DNA from: Acanthamoeba lenticulata
Lineage: Eukaryota > Discosea > Longamoebia > Acanthamoebidae
DNA length: 20,553 nt
Direction: 5' to 3'
Assembly (NCBI GenBank): GCA_002179805.1
Contig: NAVB01000936.1
Span: forward strand, 1-20,553
Shown here: in pieces, positions 1 to 10,100 of the stretch
Position numbering within the stretch: the stretch's first letter is position 1
Layout: each line of letters starts with the position of its first letter
Notes under the pieces: model-generated
The model's input: the letters and a program-made list of their open reading frames with translations, nothing else
Told to the model about the DNA's origin: nothing
Databases searched by the model: none
Made by a program: the position numbers and the translations under genes

Positions 1-73
1 TTGTATTTTATTTTGTTGGAAGAAGTTGTATATTAAATATCCCACTCCCGCCAGTATTACATCAAGACCTGGT

Positions 74-3000
74 ATGGTTGCTACCTCCGCTACCGAGGCG
101 GCAACAACCAAGGCGGCGAGCTCGTCGGTGACAAGAAGACTCGCGAGGAGGTCCCTCCTGTCTCTCTTTCTCCCCTTCTCCCTTTCTCTCTCTCCAACAT
201 TGGTGGGTTGTTGGTGCTGGTGGGCAGGCGACGTGCTTCCAGCTGGTCCCGCTGGGCGTGTCGGCCGAAGAGCTCGAGCGGCGGAGCGTGTCATCCCAGA
301 TGATCTCCGCCTTCCAGCGCGGCAGCGTTGACGTGCGTGCCGCCGCTCTCTGCGCAGCTTCTTTCCCGAGAGCAAACTGACATTTAAATATGATTTGTTT
401 TGTATTTCTTTTATTTTCTTGTATGCACTTTGATGATGCAGGAGGACGCTGAGGAGGCTCCGGCCCAGAGCGACCTCAAGCAGGACCTGCGGCAGCTGCG
501 GCAGCTCGTGCGCTCCAACACCCAGCTGGCCCTCTCGCGCGTCACCCTGGTTCGGCCGACGGCGGAGGCCTCGCCTGCGTCGCCGGCGCTGCCCGCGGCC
601 CTGCAGGACAACACGTGGCCGGGCGAGCAGCTCGTCCTCACCCTCGACGACATGGCCTTCCTCACCAAGGGTGCGTTTGCCTCCATGTAGCGTCTTTGTG
701 CACTCACGCCCTTCCGTCCGTTGTGCGCACAACTTGGCCAGGCACCGGCCAGCTGGGCACCGTGTGGATCACCACCTACCACATCATCTTCCACCCGCAG
801 GCCGCCAGCGAATCGGTGCGCAGTGCCGCCCGTTGAGGCTTCTTCAGCCCTTTGTCTGACCCTGCGCGCGCCGGCCTACAGGAAGCCTTTGCGTCGGCTC
901 CGGCCGGCTCCTCCAGCAGCACTCGCTCTGCGCGTGGCTGGCGCATGACTCGGTGCGTTCCCGTTTTCAGTTGAACGACAGCTGCTGCCAAAAAAAAAAA
1001 AACAACAACAACAAAAAACAAAAACGAAAACGAAAACGAAACAAAAACAAAAACAAAAACAAAAACTCGAAAACTCGAAAACTCGAAAACAAAACAAACA
1101 AATCAGGGGGTGGAGGATCAGCCTGGGCCAAGTGGCCTATGTGGAGCAGGAGGAGGCCCAATTGAAGGGCAAGTACTTCCAGTTCAACATCCACCTCAAG
1201 GACTTTAACATCATCCAGCTGGTTCGCCTCCCGCCCATTCCACACGCTCTGTACTCGTTGGCCTGTGGCTTACGGACACGTGCCTACTGCGTGCCGCAGT
1301 CGACCCTCCCGGGCAGCCCGAAGCCGCAGGACTACGCCGCGGTCGTGGTGGAGAAGATCAACCAGCTTTGCTTCCCCGAGAACCCGCTCCACTTTGTGCC
1401 GTATGTCCACAAGCAGGCCAGCCCCCCACACGCGGGGGAGAATGGCGCCTCCTCGGCGCTGCCCTACGTCGTCTACAGCCCAACGACCGAGTTCACTCGC
1501 TTGGGCCTGCTCTCGCCCAACGAGGTACCATTTTTATTTTTACAGTGTTTTTTTTGTTTTTGTTTTTTGTTTTTGTTTTTAAAGAAAAAGTAAAATATCA
1601 ATGCGGTGGTGACACGACGACAGGGCGCCGGTGACGGCGGGGCGTGGCGGCTCTCGGCGGCCAACGCCGACTATGCGCTGGCGGAGACCTACCCGAGCCA
1701 TCTGATCGTGCCGCGCGTGGTCTCGGACGAGGCCCTCCGCGCTTCGGCCGAGTACCGCAGCAAGGGCCGCCTGCCCGCCGTCGTGTGGCGCCACCCCGGC
1801 ACGGGCGCCGTGCTCATCCGGTGTTCGCAGCCCCGCAGCGGCCTCACGGGTGTGACGTGCAAAGAGGACGAGACCCTCGTCGACGCCATCCGTCTCTCGT
1901 CCAGCATCTCTTCCCCGTCCTCCTCCTCGTCGCCGTCGACATCGTCCTCGTCGTCCTCGTCATCATTGACCTCCGTTCCGCTGATGCCGTTGATGTTGGC
2001 CGCGGCGGCGGCCAGCACGGCCTCGGCCTCAGCCTCTGCACTGGCCCGACGACAATGGCCGACGTCGGCGAGCGAGCGCCCAGCGCCCCGGCCTCGGGGC
2101 CAGCAGCAGTCCGAGCCCTCAATCCAGATCATGGACGCCCGGTCGGTCTCGCCTCGCTCCTCCTCATCCCCCCCCCCATTTGCTCGGCTTTGGGTTTTGG
2201 CGAGGGCTGACCCGCGCTCAACACCACACGGCGGACAGGCCGCTGATGAACGCCCTCGCGAACCAGCTGGCCGGCGCCGGGATGGAGAAGACAACCAACT
2301 ACCGCAAGGCCAAGCGCAAGTTTCTGGGCATCGAAAACATCCACGTCATGCGCCTCGCGCTCTACCGCGTCGCCAAGCTGTCGATCGTCTATCAGTACGC
2401 TGGCGCCAGCGCCCACCCGTTGGTGTGACGCCGGCTGGGCTGACCAACGAATGGCCATTTGGTGATCAGGTCAGAGGCCGGCGTCGGGGCAGGAGGAGCG
2501 CTTCTCGACTTTGGGGCGTGGCTGGCTCAGCGGGAGGAGACGGGCGGGTGGCTTTCGCACGTCTCGCTCCTCCTGTCCTCTGCCGTCAAGATCCTCGATT
2601 GCCTGCAGGACGGTGTGGCCGTCATTATTCACTGCTCCGATGGTGCGCGACTCTCGTCTCGCCCAACTCGGGCTGCCGTTGAATAAGGGAGTCACTTTCT
2701 CTCTCTTTCCTTGCAGGCTGGGATCGCACGCCTCAGTTGACATCACTTGTGCAACTGCTGGCCGACGGGTACTACCGCACCCTCGACGGTTTCATCTGCC
2801 TCATCGAGAAGGACTGGCTTTCTTTCGGTACTTGGCTCCGTTATTCTTTAATTTTGATTTTTAATTTACCTAAAAAGACCTTTTAATATTATATTATTAT
2901 TTATTATTGCGTCTTTTTAAAAATCCGAATTGCAAATTGTTTTTAGGGCACAAGTTTGGGGAGCGGCTCGGGCATGGGGACAGCAACCACAAGGACAAGC

Positions 3001-3338
3001 AGCGGTCGCCCATCTTCTTGCAGTGGCTTGAGTGCGTGTACCAGCTCGTCCTGCAGTTCCCGGCCGCGTTCGAATTCGGGGAGGCGCTGCTGTTGGCCAT
3101 CCTCCACCACGCCTACTCGTGCCTCTTTGGCTCGCTGCTGTTCGACTGCGAGAGCGAGCGCGTGCGCGAGCGCACCGCCGCCACCACGCACTCCCTGTGG
3201 GACCACCTCCGCGACCACCGCGCCGCCTACGTGGTCCACACGGGCGGAGACATGGCGCAAGCGCTCCTCCGGCCCAACCCCAAGGACGTGCGGCTGTGGA
3301 TGAAGGCGCACTTCCCGCTCTTCGAGGCCGAGCCCTGA
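74..3338 (+). CDS. Myotubularin-family phosphoinositide 3-phosphatase (MTMR-like), 12 exons
   Basis: Exons read as 74-127, 228-332, 442-670, 742-815, 882-952, 1107-1221, 1300-1524, 1624-2141, 2239-2394, 2470-2642, 2717-2827 and 2947-3338. They sum to 2,223 nt (740 aa) in one open frame. An N-terminal part with a short helical stretch ([12 protein letters not shown]) precedes a PH-GRAM domain ([17 protein letters not shown], then [11 protein letters not shown]). The phosphatase domain follows, with landmarks [45 protein letters not shown] and the CX5R loop HCSDG|WDRT, then [24 protein letters not shown] and [21 protein letters not shown]. Catalytic Cys and Arg are both present, so an active PI3P/PI(3,5)P2 3-phosphatase at endosomal membranes is expected from the family. 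A Ser/Ala-rich low-complexity insert lies at about 1895-2060. No C-terminal FYVE domain or coiled coil is seen. The 5' end is uncertain: the frame is open upstream of ATG 74 and earlier exons could lie outside the window. The 1222-1299 intron is in frame, so it could be retained as coding sequence. Confidence 0.93.
1010..1095 (+). repeat. A/C-rich simple repeats inside myotubularin intron 5
   Basis: The intron at 953-1106 is mostly short tandem repeats: a poly-A run near 991, AAAACG units, AAAAAC units and three copies of TCGAAAAC. It ends in AATCAG just before the exon at 1107. It is non-coding. The AAAAAC units are complementary to the G/T-rich tract in the downstream intron at 1525-1623. 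Confidence 0.85.
1530..1590 (+). repeat. T/G-rich low-complexity tract inside myotubularin intron 7
   Basis: The 99-bp intron at 1525-1623 carries runs of T broken by single G residues (GTTTTT units). It then runs through A-rich sequence to a CGACGACAG acceptor. Such a tract can act as an extended polypyrimidine tract. It is also the reverse complement of the AAAAAC units in the intron upstream. Confidence 0.8.
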
Positions 3339-3407
3339 CGTCCCCACACAAGTGTGTTTTGTAGTTTAAATTATTTAAAAATATATATTATTTTCGAAAG
3401 AAATTAA

Positions 3408-3413
3408 TTTATT
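3408..3413 (-). terminator. Probable poly(A) signal of the GST-like gene
   Basis: On the minus strand this reads AATAAA, 8 nt past the GST-like stop codon at 3421-3423. It lies in the 82-bp AT-rich gap (3339-3420) shared with the convergent myotubularin gene, whose own 3' end must fall in the same gap or overlap the GST gene. No AATAAA is seen on the plus strand there. Confidence 0.45.
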
Positions 3414-3420
3414 GGATTGA

Positions 3421-4800
3421 TCAGAACGTGGGGCCCGTGGAGGTGTAGGGGAAGCGCTGCGGGCTGGTGAGGTGGGCGGCGATGCGGGGCAGCCCGGCGA
3501 TGCGCTCGCGGAAGGCCTTGAGCTGGGGCACGTAGGCGTGCTCCCACTCTTCGGGGCACTGGAAGGCGATGCCGTCCAGCACGTGGAAGATGCACAGGTC
3601 TACGTACGTCACCTCCTGCTCGAGACGCCAACGGACATCGTGAGGATGATGGTGACGATGACGACATGCATTGAAACAAGAACAACGTACGGTGCCGATG
3701 AAGGTGCCATCGCCGTTGTTGTTCCGCTGGAGGGCGGATTCGAAGAAGGCCAGCCACTTGGGCAGGCGCTTGGTCTTGAAGGTCTGAATGAAGGGCTCCG
3801 TGGCCTCCTTCTGCGCCTCATAGCCTGCGCTCTTGTCGATCGCGTGCCTGTGCTCGTGCAACAAAATCCAGCCAACCATCAGCAGCCGCCGGGGGATGAC
3901 GGGCGATCCCACAAGGCGGGGCACAGTACCAGGCGTCGTGACCCTCGGCGATGATGTCGACCACGCCGGCCATGAGCACTTGCGCCTGATAGCGGTCCCG
4001 CTTGTCCTTGGGGTACAGGACGCCGCCGGCCAGCTTCTTGGCCATGTACCTGGTTTGGGTCCAATGGCCGTGAACGATGACGTCAGAAAGAAAAATAATG
4101 ATAAAAGATAAAATAATTAAATTAATAAACAAAAAACCAGTACCGGACGATTACGGCCGTCTGCGAGAGGACAAAGTCGCCGTGGGAGACGACGGGGAAG
4201 GCGAAGAAGGGCTTCTTCAGCTGCACCGTGTACTGACCAAGCTCCTCCGGGTTCTTGCCAGCGAACACGTCCTCGTAGGGCGTGTCTGAACAACAAGAAA
4301 ATGTCAATGTGAGGGCTCTATCGATGATCAAGTGGAAGTAGCGCGCGTTACCGGTGTAGGCCCACAGAAGGCGCATGAACTCGCCGCGACCAGCCACGCC
4401 CGGCCTGAAGCCAAGTTAGATAAGCCAGGCGAGAGCCAATCTTTGCGGATCTTTTTAAAGCAACGAGGGAGGGGGGTAAGAAGAAGAAGAAGAAGACGAG
4501 AGCCCACCAGTAGAAGAGTCGCCACTTGGGCTGAGAGGGGTCATCGCCAGCAACCAGGTCGACGAGGAAGGAGGGTAACGCGTTGGAGGCGTCGTGGGGC
4601 GAGTGGATGGGAGGCAGAATGGAGCCGTCGGCCGCGGTGGGCTTGGGCGCAGCGTCATCAAGGTGCTGCAGTGTGGCAGAAGCAGAGCCGCAGCTGCTGC
4701 CCATGCCGTGACCCAACACGTAGGCCGCCACAGCGCCCACGGCCGCGCCTGCCGCAAAGAGGCCCACGGTACCCCACTGGATGTCGTTTCTTGAAGCCAT
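3421..4800 (-). CDS. Membrane-anchored glutathione S-transferase-like protein, 6 exons
   Basis: Exons in transcript order are 4800-4508, 4404-4352, 4285-4144, 4049-3930, 3847-3691 and 3615-3421, totalling 960 nt (319 aa). Residues about 10-32 form one Gly/Ala-rich hydrophobic segment (TVGLFAAGAAVGAVAAYVL), followed by a linker of about 60 residues. A thioredoxin-like GST N-domain then begins at KWRLFYWPGVAGRGEFMRLL. The Tyr in that strand and the GRGE motif match the start of sigma/alpha/pi-type GSTs, where this Tyr activates glutathione. FFAFPVV and LSQTAVIVRYMAKKL match the glutathione-binding region, where Gln-Thr/Ser contacts the gamma-glutamyl group. The helical C-domain ends with VTYVDLCIFHVLDGI. 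Typical cytosolic GSTs are about 200-220 aa, so the extra length is the N-terminal anchor and linker. Likely role: glutathione conjugation or peroxide reduction at a membrane. Substrate and organelle cannot be told from the sequence. Confidence 0.88.
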
Positions 4801-5115
4801 GTGTATTGTCTGTACTTGATCGGTGCCTTGCTGGTGTGTAAAACGTTCAGGTGTTTGTTGATTGATTCAAGACGATGTCGGCCTTGAGTCAAGACGTTCT
4901 GGCGTGCAGAACTGCATTTCGTGTGAAATCTCACCAGAAGCACCCGAACATGGTTAATTACAATTTTTATTTTATTGTTTACAGTTGGCCCGGGTTGGCC
5001 AGAGCCTTCACAGGCCTCTCTCTCTCTCTCTTCTCTACATAAATCACTTGGGTCGCACCCGAGGCGGGCAGGAGCTGCCATCTGTAATCGCGCCTGTCCA
5101 CACCTCATAGCCTCC
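4801..5115. other. Intergenic region: GST promoter side plus 3' UTR of the upstream minus-strand gene
   Basis: This 315-bp gap separates two minus-strand genes. The part next to 4801 must hold the GST-like 5' UTR and promoter. The part next to 5115 is the 3' UTR of the unknown gene. A (CT)n stretch lies at about 5016-5034. The minus strand carries AATAAA at 4976-4971, about 140 nt past the unknown gene's stop. I see no RNA gene or conserved ORF here. Confidence 0.6.
4971..4976 (-). terminator. Probable poly(A) signal of the 6171-5116 gene
   Basis: The minus strand reads AATAAAATAAAAATTG here, in an AT-rich patch about 140 nt downstream of the stop codon at 5116-5118. Position and composition fit a polyadenylation signal. 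This is an inference from the motif alone. Confidence 0.4.
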
Positions 5116-6171
5116 TCAGGAGTGGTAGGCCACCCACGCGATGTAGCGCTTCATCGCTAAAAAGATGTGCTCCGACTGTGGTTGCACACCGACCGGGTAG
5201 TGTGAGGCCAAGTGGCGCAAGGCAAAGTAGAAAGTGTAGAAGAAGAGTACCTCATCAGTCTTATAAACAACGCGCCGCAGGAGCCCTGTCTTATCGGGCC
5301 TTGGCTGGCTTCGGTCGTAGTAGATAAGCGCGAAGCTGTGGCCCTTGATGTGCTTCTCGTAGGACTTTACCCGATACCACGGCACCGAGAGCACGGCAGT
5401 CGACTCCAGAGAACCCGTGCCAACAACGACTTCAACCGACACCCCATTCCTGTCCAGAGTCAACTGGAGCTCTGCTCCATCCTGCAAGTTGCCGTTTTGG
5501 ATTAATCTCAAGCTCCAAGAAGATGCTGGGGGTGAACGTAAAACATGAGAGAGCAGCACCTTGGTGACCATGTACGTGAGCGGGTGAGGGTCGCGCACGA
5601 GGGCAGGGTGGTTGACGCGGACGTCGTTTCTCTTTGCTTTTCTTGAGTTCTTTTTGGAAGAGACGTTGACGTCGCCAGCTGCGTGCCGAGGGGGGAAGGA
5701 CGAAGAGAGGGACGTTGTCGTGGACGCAGGAGATTCGTCAATGGCAGAGTAGGGCACCTCGTCAACGCAGTCAAACGATTGGGCCGTGCTCTTTGTGGAA
5801 GAAGATCGAATCCTACGATTTTTAGCGATAAACTTGCCCAAGAGGGCAAGAGGATTGGAACGGTTCAGATCTTGCCGCATAGGGTCCTTGCTAACCATTA
5901 CATCACCGTCGCTCCTCAGCAATGGCATCGGGTCTGCACTCATGGCACTGCTCAAGCCTGACCCGTCTTTCTGAGCTCTGAGACCAAGTAGTTCGCGTGT
6001 TTGGTCGGGCAGAAGAAATGAAGAGGTGGCGATAGCAAGTGGCGTGGAGTTGTGTCTCTCTTTACAGGAAGATAAGGCGGCGATATGCCGGCCCTTTTTA
6101 ACGATGTTCAGATGTTGGAAACAAAAGCAGTTGTGTATTTTTTCTTTACCACTAAAAACGAGGACCGCCAT
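5116..6171 (-). CDS. Intronless protein of unknown function, possible PH/PTB-like C-terminal domain
   Basis: One open frame gives 351 aa from the ATG at 6171, or 275 aa from the in-frame ATG at 5943 (MSADPMPLLRSDGD). The start is undecided. The region before 5943 is less GC-rich and contains GTAAAG sites, so it may be 5' UTR. The middle is Ser/Thr-rich and basic (KKNSRKAKRND). The last 170 residues alternate beta-type stretches: AELQLTLDRNGVSVEVV, STAVLSVPWYRVKSYE, HSFALIYYDRS and RRVVYKTDEVLFFYTFYF, then a C-terminal helix ending YIAWVAYHS. That order (strand, 'I-x-W/Y-x-x-I', 'F-x-L-x-Y', then 'T-x-E-x-x-x-I/F' helix) resembles PTB/FERM-C/PH-like folds, but I recognise no named family. No catalytic motif, signal peptide or membrane segment is evident. 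A stretch near the N-terminus (NSTPLAIA) looks faintly ankyrin-like, which I do not trust. Confidence 0.7.
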   Translation of the reverse strand: MAVLVFSGKEKIHNCFCFQHLNIVKKGRHIAALSSCKERHNSTPLAIATSSFLLPDQTRELLGLRAQKDGSGLSSAMSADPMPLLRSDGDVMVSKDPMRQDLNRSNPLALLGKFIAKNRRIRSSSTKSTAQSFDCVDEVPYSAIDESPASTTTSLSSSFPPRHAAGDVNVSSKKNSRKAKRNDVRVNHPALVRDPHPLTYMVTKVLLSHVLRSPPASSWSLRLIQNGNLQDGAELQLTLDRNGVSVEVVVGTGSLESTAVLSVPWYRVKSYEKHIKGHSFALIYYDRSQPRPDKTGLLRRVVYKTDEVLFFYTFYFALRHLASHYPVGVQPQSEHIFLAMKRYIAWVAYHS

Positions 6172-6545
6172 TCAGTTCCCAGTTCTTCCTGAATCTGTGC
6201 CATGTGAGGGATCCTGGGTGCAATGGTCGGTTGCTGAGCGTGCATCCACCTGGTGGATGCTCCGTTGCTGGCTACGGATCCTGCTTGGCACTTTTTAGTT
6301 CGTGCCTATTGGCCAAACACAAAATGTTTTAAAAAAAAAAAAGAAGAAAAAAAAAGGCAATTAAGTACCGGTCGCACACAACGTAGAGTTCCGGCGGGAG
6401 ACAGGCTTAACTTTGCTGGCCTTGAGGTTAGCCATATGCTATTCCCTTGTGCTCCACCATGTCGCACATGAGCGTAACTTGCAAAACTAAACTTACGCCA
6501 ACCAGCCAACCACAAAGAACAGCTTCCATCCTCCCAAAGACAAGA
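6172..6545. promoter_or_regulatory. Divergent intergenic region of 374 bp
   Basis: This separates the minus-strand unknown gene from the plus-strand secreted-protein gene, so it should hold both promoters. It contains a poly-A/G tract at about 6330-6357 and otherwise unique sequence. Short ORFs on both strands lack family resemblance and splice logic. I see no RNA gene, repeat family or clear TATA element. Confidence 0.5.
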
Positions 6546-6968
6546 ATGATCAAGTTCCACACTACTCTTGCCCTTATCTTCTGCCTCGCTGCCATCTCGT
6601 CCTCGACCCAGGCTTTGGACAGCTGCGCCTTGGCTCTTGCGCCCATCTTTGAAGGTGCTCAAGGCCACTGCTGCGTGCAGCTCACCATCACCTCCGCCAC
6701 TATGCCAGATTGACTTGCTCGCTAACCTGGCCTTCAGGTGTCCAACGCGCAGGGCAACATACTTCAACCGCTACTACGAGATGGGCTCGTCAACAAGGAC
6801 ACGCCGTCTTTTGCCGTCCTCTCCAACCAGCACGTCGGCTGCAACCGAGGCATTGCGCGCCCTCCCGGCGTGGGCTTCGACGCGCAGGGCAACATCTACA
6901 CGGCCCAGTTCAAGCTCTTTGACATCACGGAGGGCTGTCCCGCCGATGTCGTTGGGTCGTCCTGCTAG
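6546..6968 (+). CDS. Small secreted protein of unknown function, 2 exons
   Basis: Exon 1 is 6546-6674 and exon 2 is 6738-6968. The 63-bp intron (GTGCAG...TTCAG) removes two in-frame stop codons, giving about 119 aa. The N-terminus (MIKFHTTLALIFCLAAISSSTQA) is a textbook signal peptide with likely cleavage after TQA. The mature part, about 96 aa, has several cysteines that could form disulfides. The motif AQGNI occurs twice (SNAQGNILQP and FDAQGNIYTA), suggesting a short internal duplication. The donor is not certain: a GTGCTC site at 6655 also exists but would put exon 2 in a frame that looks non-coding. I recognise no family. Secretion is a confident inference; function is unknown. Confidence 0.65.
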
Positions 6969-7066
6969 CAGGAGCCCGTTTCCGTGTGTTGGCGCGACAA
7001 CAGAGGTTGACGCCCAGAGAGGCCAAGCAAACGTGGACGGCAGATATCTTCCGACACCCACAACCG

Positions 7067-7072
7067 AATAAA
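7067..7072 (+). terminator. Probable poly(A) signal of the small secreted-protein gene
   Basis: AATAAA on the plus strand, about 100 nt past the stop at 6966-6968 and 37 bp before the end of the convergent ligase coding sequence. The two 3' UTRs probably overlap or nearly touch. Confidence 0.5.
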
Positions 7073-7108
7073 AATTAATTGGGCCAAAAATGCAGCAGCA
7101 GGAGGGTG

Positions 7109-10100
7109 TCACATGCGGTGCCACTGGATGAGGGACAACGTGTAGGCCTGGCTGGACCGCTCCTTGGAAATGGCGTTGGCGAGCTGGTGGCCCAGCCACA
7201 CCTCCCGCAAGTTGGCGTATCTGTGTGCACCCAAAAACGTGAGCGAATGACTTCACAAACGGAAATGGGAGATGAAAACAGGAACCTGTCCATGTCTAGG
7301 TATAGCGGGCGCCCCCGCTTGAGTCCCGCGTCCTCCTCGCCGTGCACGTCTGATGTGTCCCCGCGCAATGTCAACACGTGTTACGTTGTGCACAACATCA
7401 AGGACATTTACGGAGGAAGAAGCGGATATTGATACGCACCGAGATAGGGCGAAGAGTAAAAGGTGCCGGTGACGCTGTAGCGGAGCATCACCAAGGCGGT
7501 CTCCTTGAGCAGCAGGAACAGGCCCTCACCCGCCCCACAGTGAAGCGCATGCTAATGGCACGTCCGGGTTTGCGCATTAGCAAAGCACAGACATGCATAT
7601 GTGTGTGTGTGTGATTGTTGTGCGTCAACTTGCATACCAGATTGCACTCGCCAGAACCCTCGTCTCCCGCACAGCAGCGCGCCGCAAAGCAGACAAACTC
7701 GCCTGGGGATCGACCAGTCAGCAGTGACGTTAAGGGAACAAGGGGAAGAGGGTGGAACAAGCACGCACCGCAGAGCAGGCAGAGGGCGGGCTCACGGGGC
7801 GACGAGTCGCACGTCGCGCAGCGCTGCTTCTCGTTTGACTTGAAATACTCGAGGTTCTGGTACATGTGCGGCAGCGCTGACCTGCACAGTGCATGTGTGT
7901 GAGAGTTAGTATCGGCCACATGGCGGTGGCTGACAAGCGCGGCGCACCGGTCGAGCTCGAACGGCAGGGCCGGGGCCACGAGGGGCTCGTCGGGGATCGG
8001 CAACCGACGTGCGCTCTGTTCCGTTGCGCCTTCGGCTTCCTCTTCATCGTCATTATCAAGGCGCTTCGCGTTTTGGGCCGCGTGGAAGGCGAAAAACTCG
8101 TCAAGCCAACCGTCCACGAGCTCGGCAGCAGCGCTCGGCGAGGAGGACTCTGGCTGCTGAAGCGGAGCCAACACGTCGTCGAGCGTCGAGGCCGGCAGGC
8201 CCAGCAGCCTTAGCAGGCCCGCAAACTCGTCGGCCTCGCTCTGGACCACTACCTCGTCTGCCGCGCCAACATCGAGCGGACGTGCAAGGCACACATGGCG
8301 GAAGAGCACCGCGCGGTAGAGGAAGGGCACACACAACCGGCGAACGTCGGCCGCCAGCCGAGTCCCGCCGTCGTCGTCAGCAACGAGGGCGTCTTCGACG
8401 TGGCGCAGCGACGCCGAAGGCACCACCGAGGCAGTCGTTTGGGTCATGGCCTGCACAACCCGGTGCAGCGCTGCGCCCAGTGGCGACCTGGACGACGCCT
8501 CGGTCGGCTGCTGCGGCTGAGACTGAGGCTGCTCCTTGCCGGCCACCAGGTGTTGCTGCTGGACGAGGGCGATGACAGCCTGCAGTGCGGTGGCCACCAG
8601 CAGGAGCCGGATCAGGTGATCTAGATCGTCGAGACGATAGCCTTCGTTGTCGCCGTCGTCTCCGCCTTGCTGCTGCAGGAGGACCATCGCCACCAGCACG
8701 GCGAACATGTCGGCATCAAGGAACGGCCGCAGAAAGCACTGTGTATGCTCGTCGTCGCTCTCGTCATCAGCCTCATCGGCGTCCTCGCCCTCATACGCGG
8801 CCCGCTTGAGCTGCGCCAGCAGACTGCGGACCGAGTGTTGAGCCGCCACAGAGGCGTCGTGATCTAGACCGCCCTGCCGAGCGATGCCACCAAAGACCAG
8901 CTGCCGCAGGGCCGTGAGGGCCTCGCTGGACGAGGCCGGGGCGAGCGCCTCAAAGCGGAAAAGCGAGTTCATGATGAGCCGCAGGACGTCGAGCTCCTTG
9001 CGCCGCGAGGCGGTGCGCCCGACGAGCAGCGCTTGCTGCAGGGCTTCCCACCGCTCGACCGCGTAGTCGTCACCATCGCCCTCGCCGGCGGTGATCGCCG
9101 TCGTTGTCGAGCTGCTCCCGGGCGGGGGTTCCAAGTTCGGGAGCGACGGACGGAGCAGCATGAGCTCGGCTGACTCGAGGAGCCACGGGAAGAGCGCGTA
9201 GGTGAACGGCGTGAGGCGGAGCGCCGGAAGGGTCACGTTCTCCGGGCTGACGCCCAGCGCGGCCCCGTAGACTCGCGCGACAAAGTCGGCCATCGTGTCC
9301 CGGAAGCCCTGCCGCCGCTCGACAGCCTCTCTTTCGTCGCTTTCGCTTTTTACGTGTTCGTTTTCGTTCTCCTTTTCTTCGATCGCTTGGCTCTTTTCGC
9401 GCCGCACAGCGGCGTCGATCCAGGCCTCGAAGCCCGCAGGCTCTGCAAGCCGCTCTGCTAACGGCACCTTGGCGCAGCGAGCAGGCGACGACGGCGGTGC
9501 GGCCAGCGGAATGAGCACGTTGCCCTGCATCGATGTACAGACACGCAAAGGCGCAATTGAGCCACACAAGAAGAGCAATGGACTACGTATCAATGTGCGT
9601 TCATCGTACCACCGAGCGGCAGAGTGGGCAGGCAAACTCGCCACGGGCGATATCTAGCGGCGAGAGGAGGACGCTCATGGGATCGGTCAGCATCGTCTTG
9701 AGCTGCGTGACGCAGTACTCATGCCGGCACGCCGCTGCGTGGCGGTCACACACACACACACAGACGTGAGGCGCACGAGGCAGAAGGCGAAGAAGGGCGA
9801 GAGGGCTGCTGGCGACGTCGTACCGTGCATGTAGTGACCGCACGATGTACAGTGAGCGTTGGCCGGCAGGTTCGAGCTGGTCTGGGAGGCGGTTGACTGC
9901 TGGAAGGTGCTGAGCCACTGGGCCAGGAACCGCTTGCGGACAGTTGTCCCTGTTTTAGCTTCCGGCGAGGAAGGCGCCTGGCTGACTGCAGCGTCGGCCG
10001 CAGCCGTTGTTGGGACGCCGGCAGCCTGGTCCCGCATGCGGCTGTACTCCTCAATGAGGAGCGTGACGGCCTGCTCAACCTGCGCCTGGCCAATCACGTC

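Noticed and set aside
1689..2294. Minus-strand open frame of 201 codons with an Asp/Glu-rich stretch
   Set aside because: Antisense of the poly-Ser/Ala part of the myotubularin exon 1624-2141 and the next intron; TCG/TCC codons read backwards as acidic and Gly codons.
3472..3954. Plus-strand 160-codon frame opposite the GST-like gene
   Set aside because: It crosses two GST introns on the other strand and resembles no family; the minus-strand GST model is in phase across all six exons.
5526..5575. Possible 50-bp GT-AG intron in the 6171-5116 gene (GTACATGG...CCCCCAG on the minus strand)
   Set aside because: Removing it breaks the frame and leads to an early stop, while the unspliced frame continues into the conserved-looking C-terminal domain.
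6568..7071. Plus-strand 167-codon frame overlapping the small secreted protein
   Set aside because: Rich in Ser/Arg/Pro as expected for an off-frame read of GC-rich DNA. The alternative frame has a signal peptide, a splice-consistent intron and a downstream AATAAA.
7601..7613. (TG)n and, near 9749-9762, (AC)n microsatellites
   Set aside because: Short dinucleotide runs lying in ligase introns; ordinary simple repeats with no further structure.
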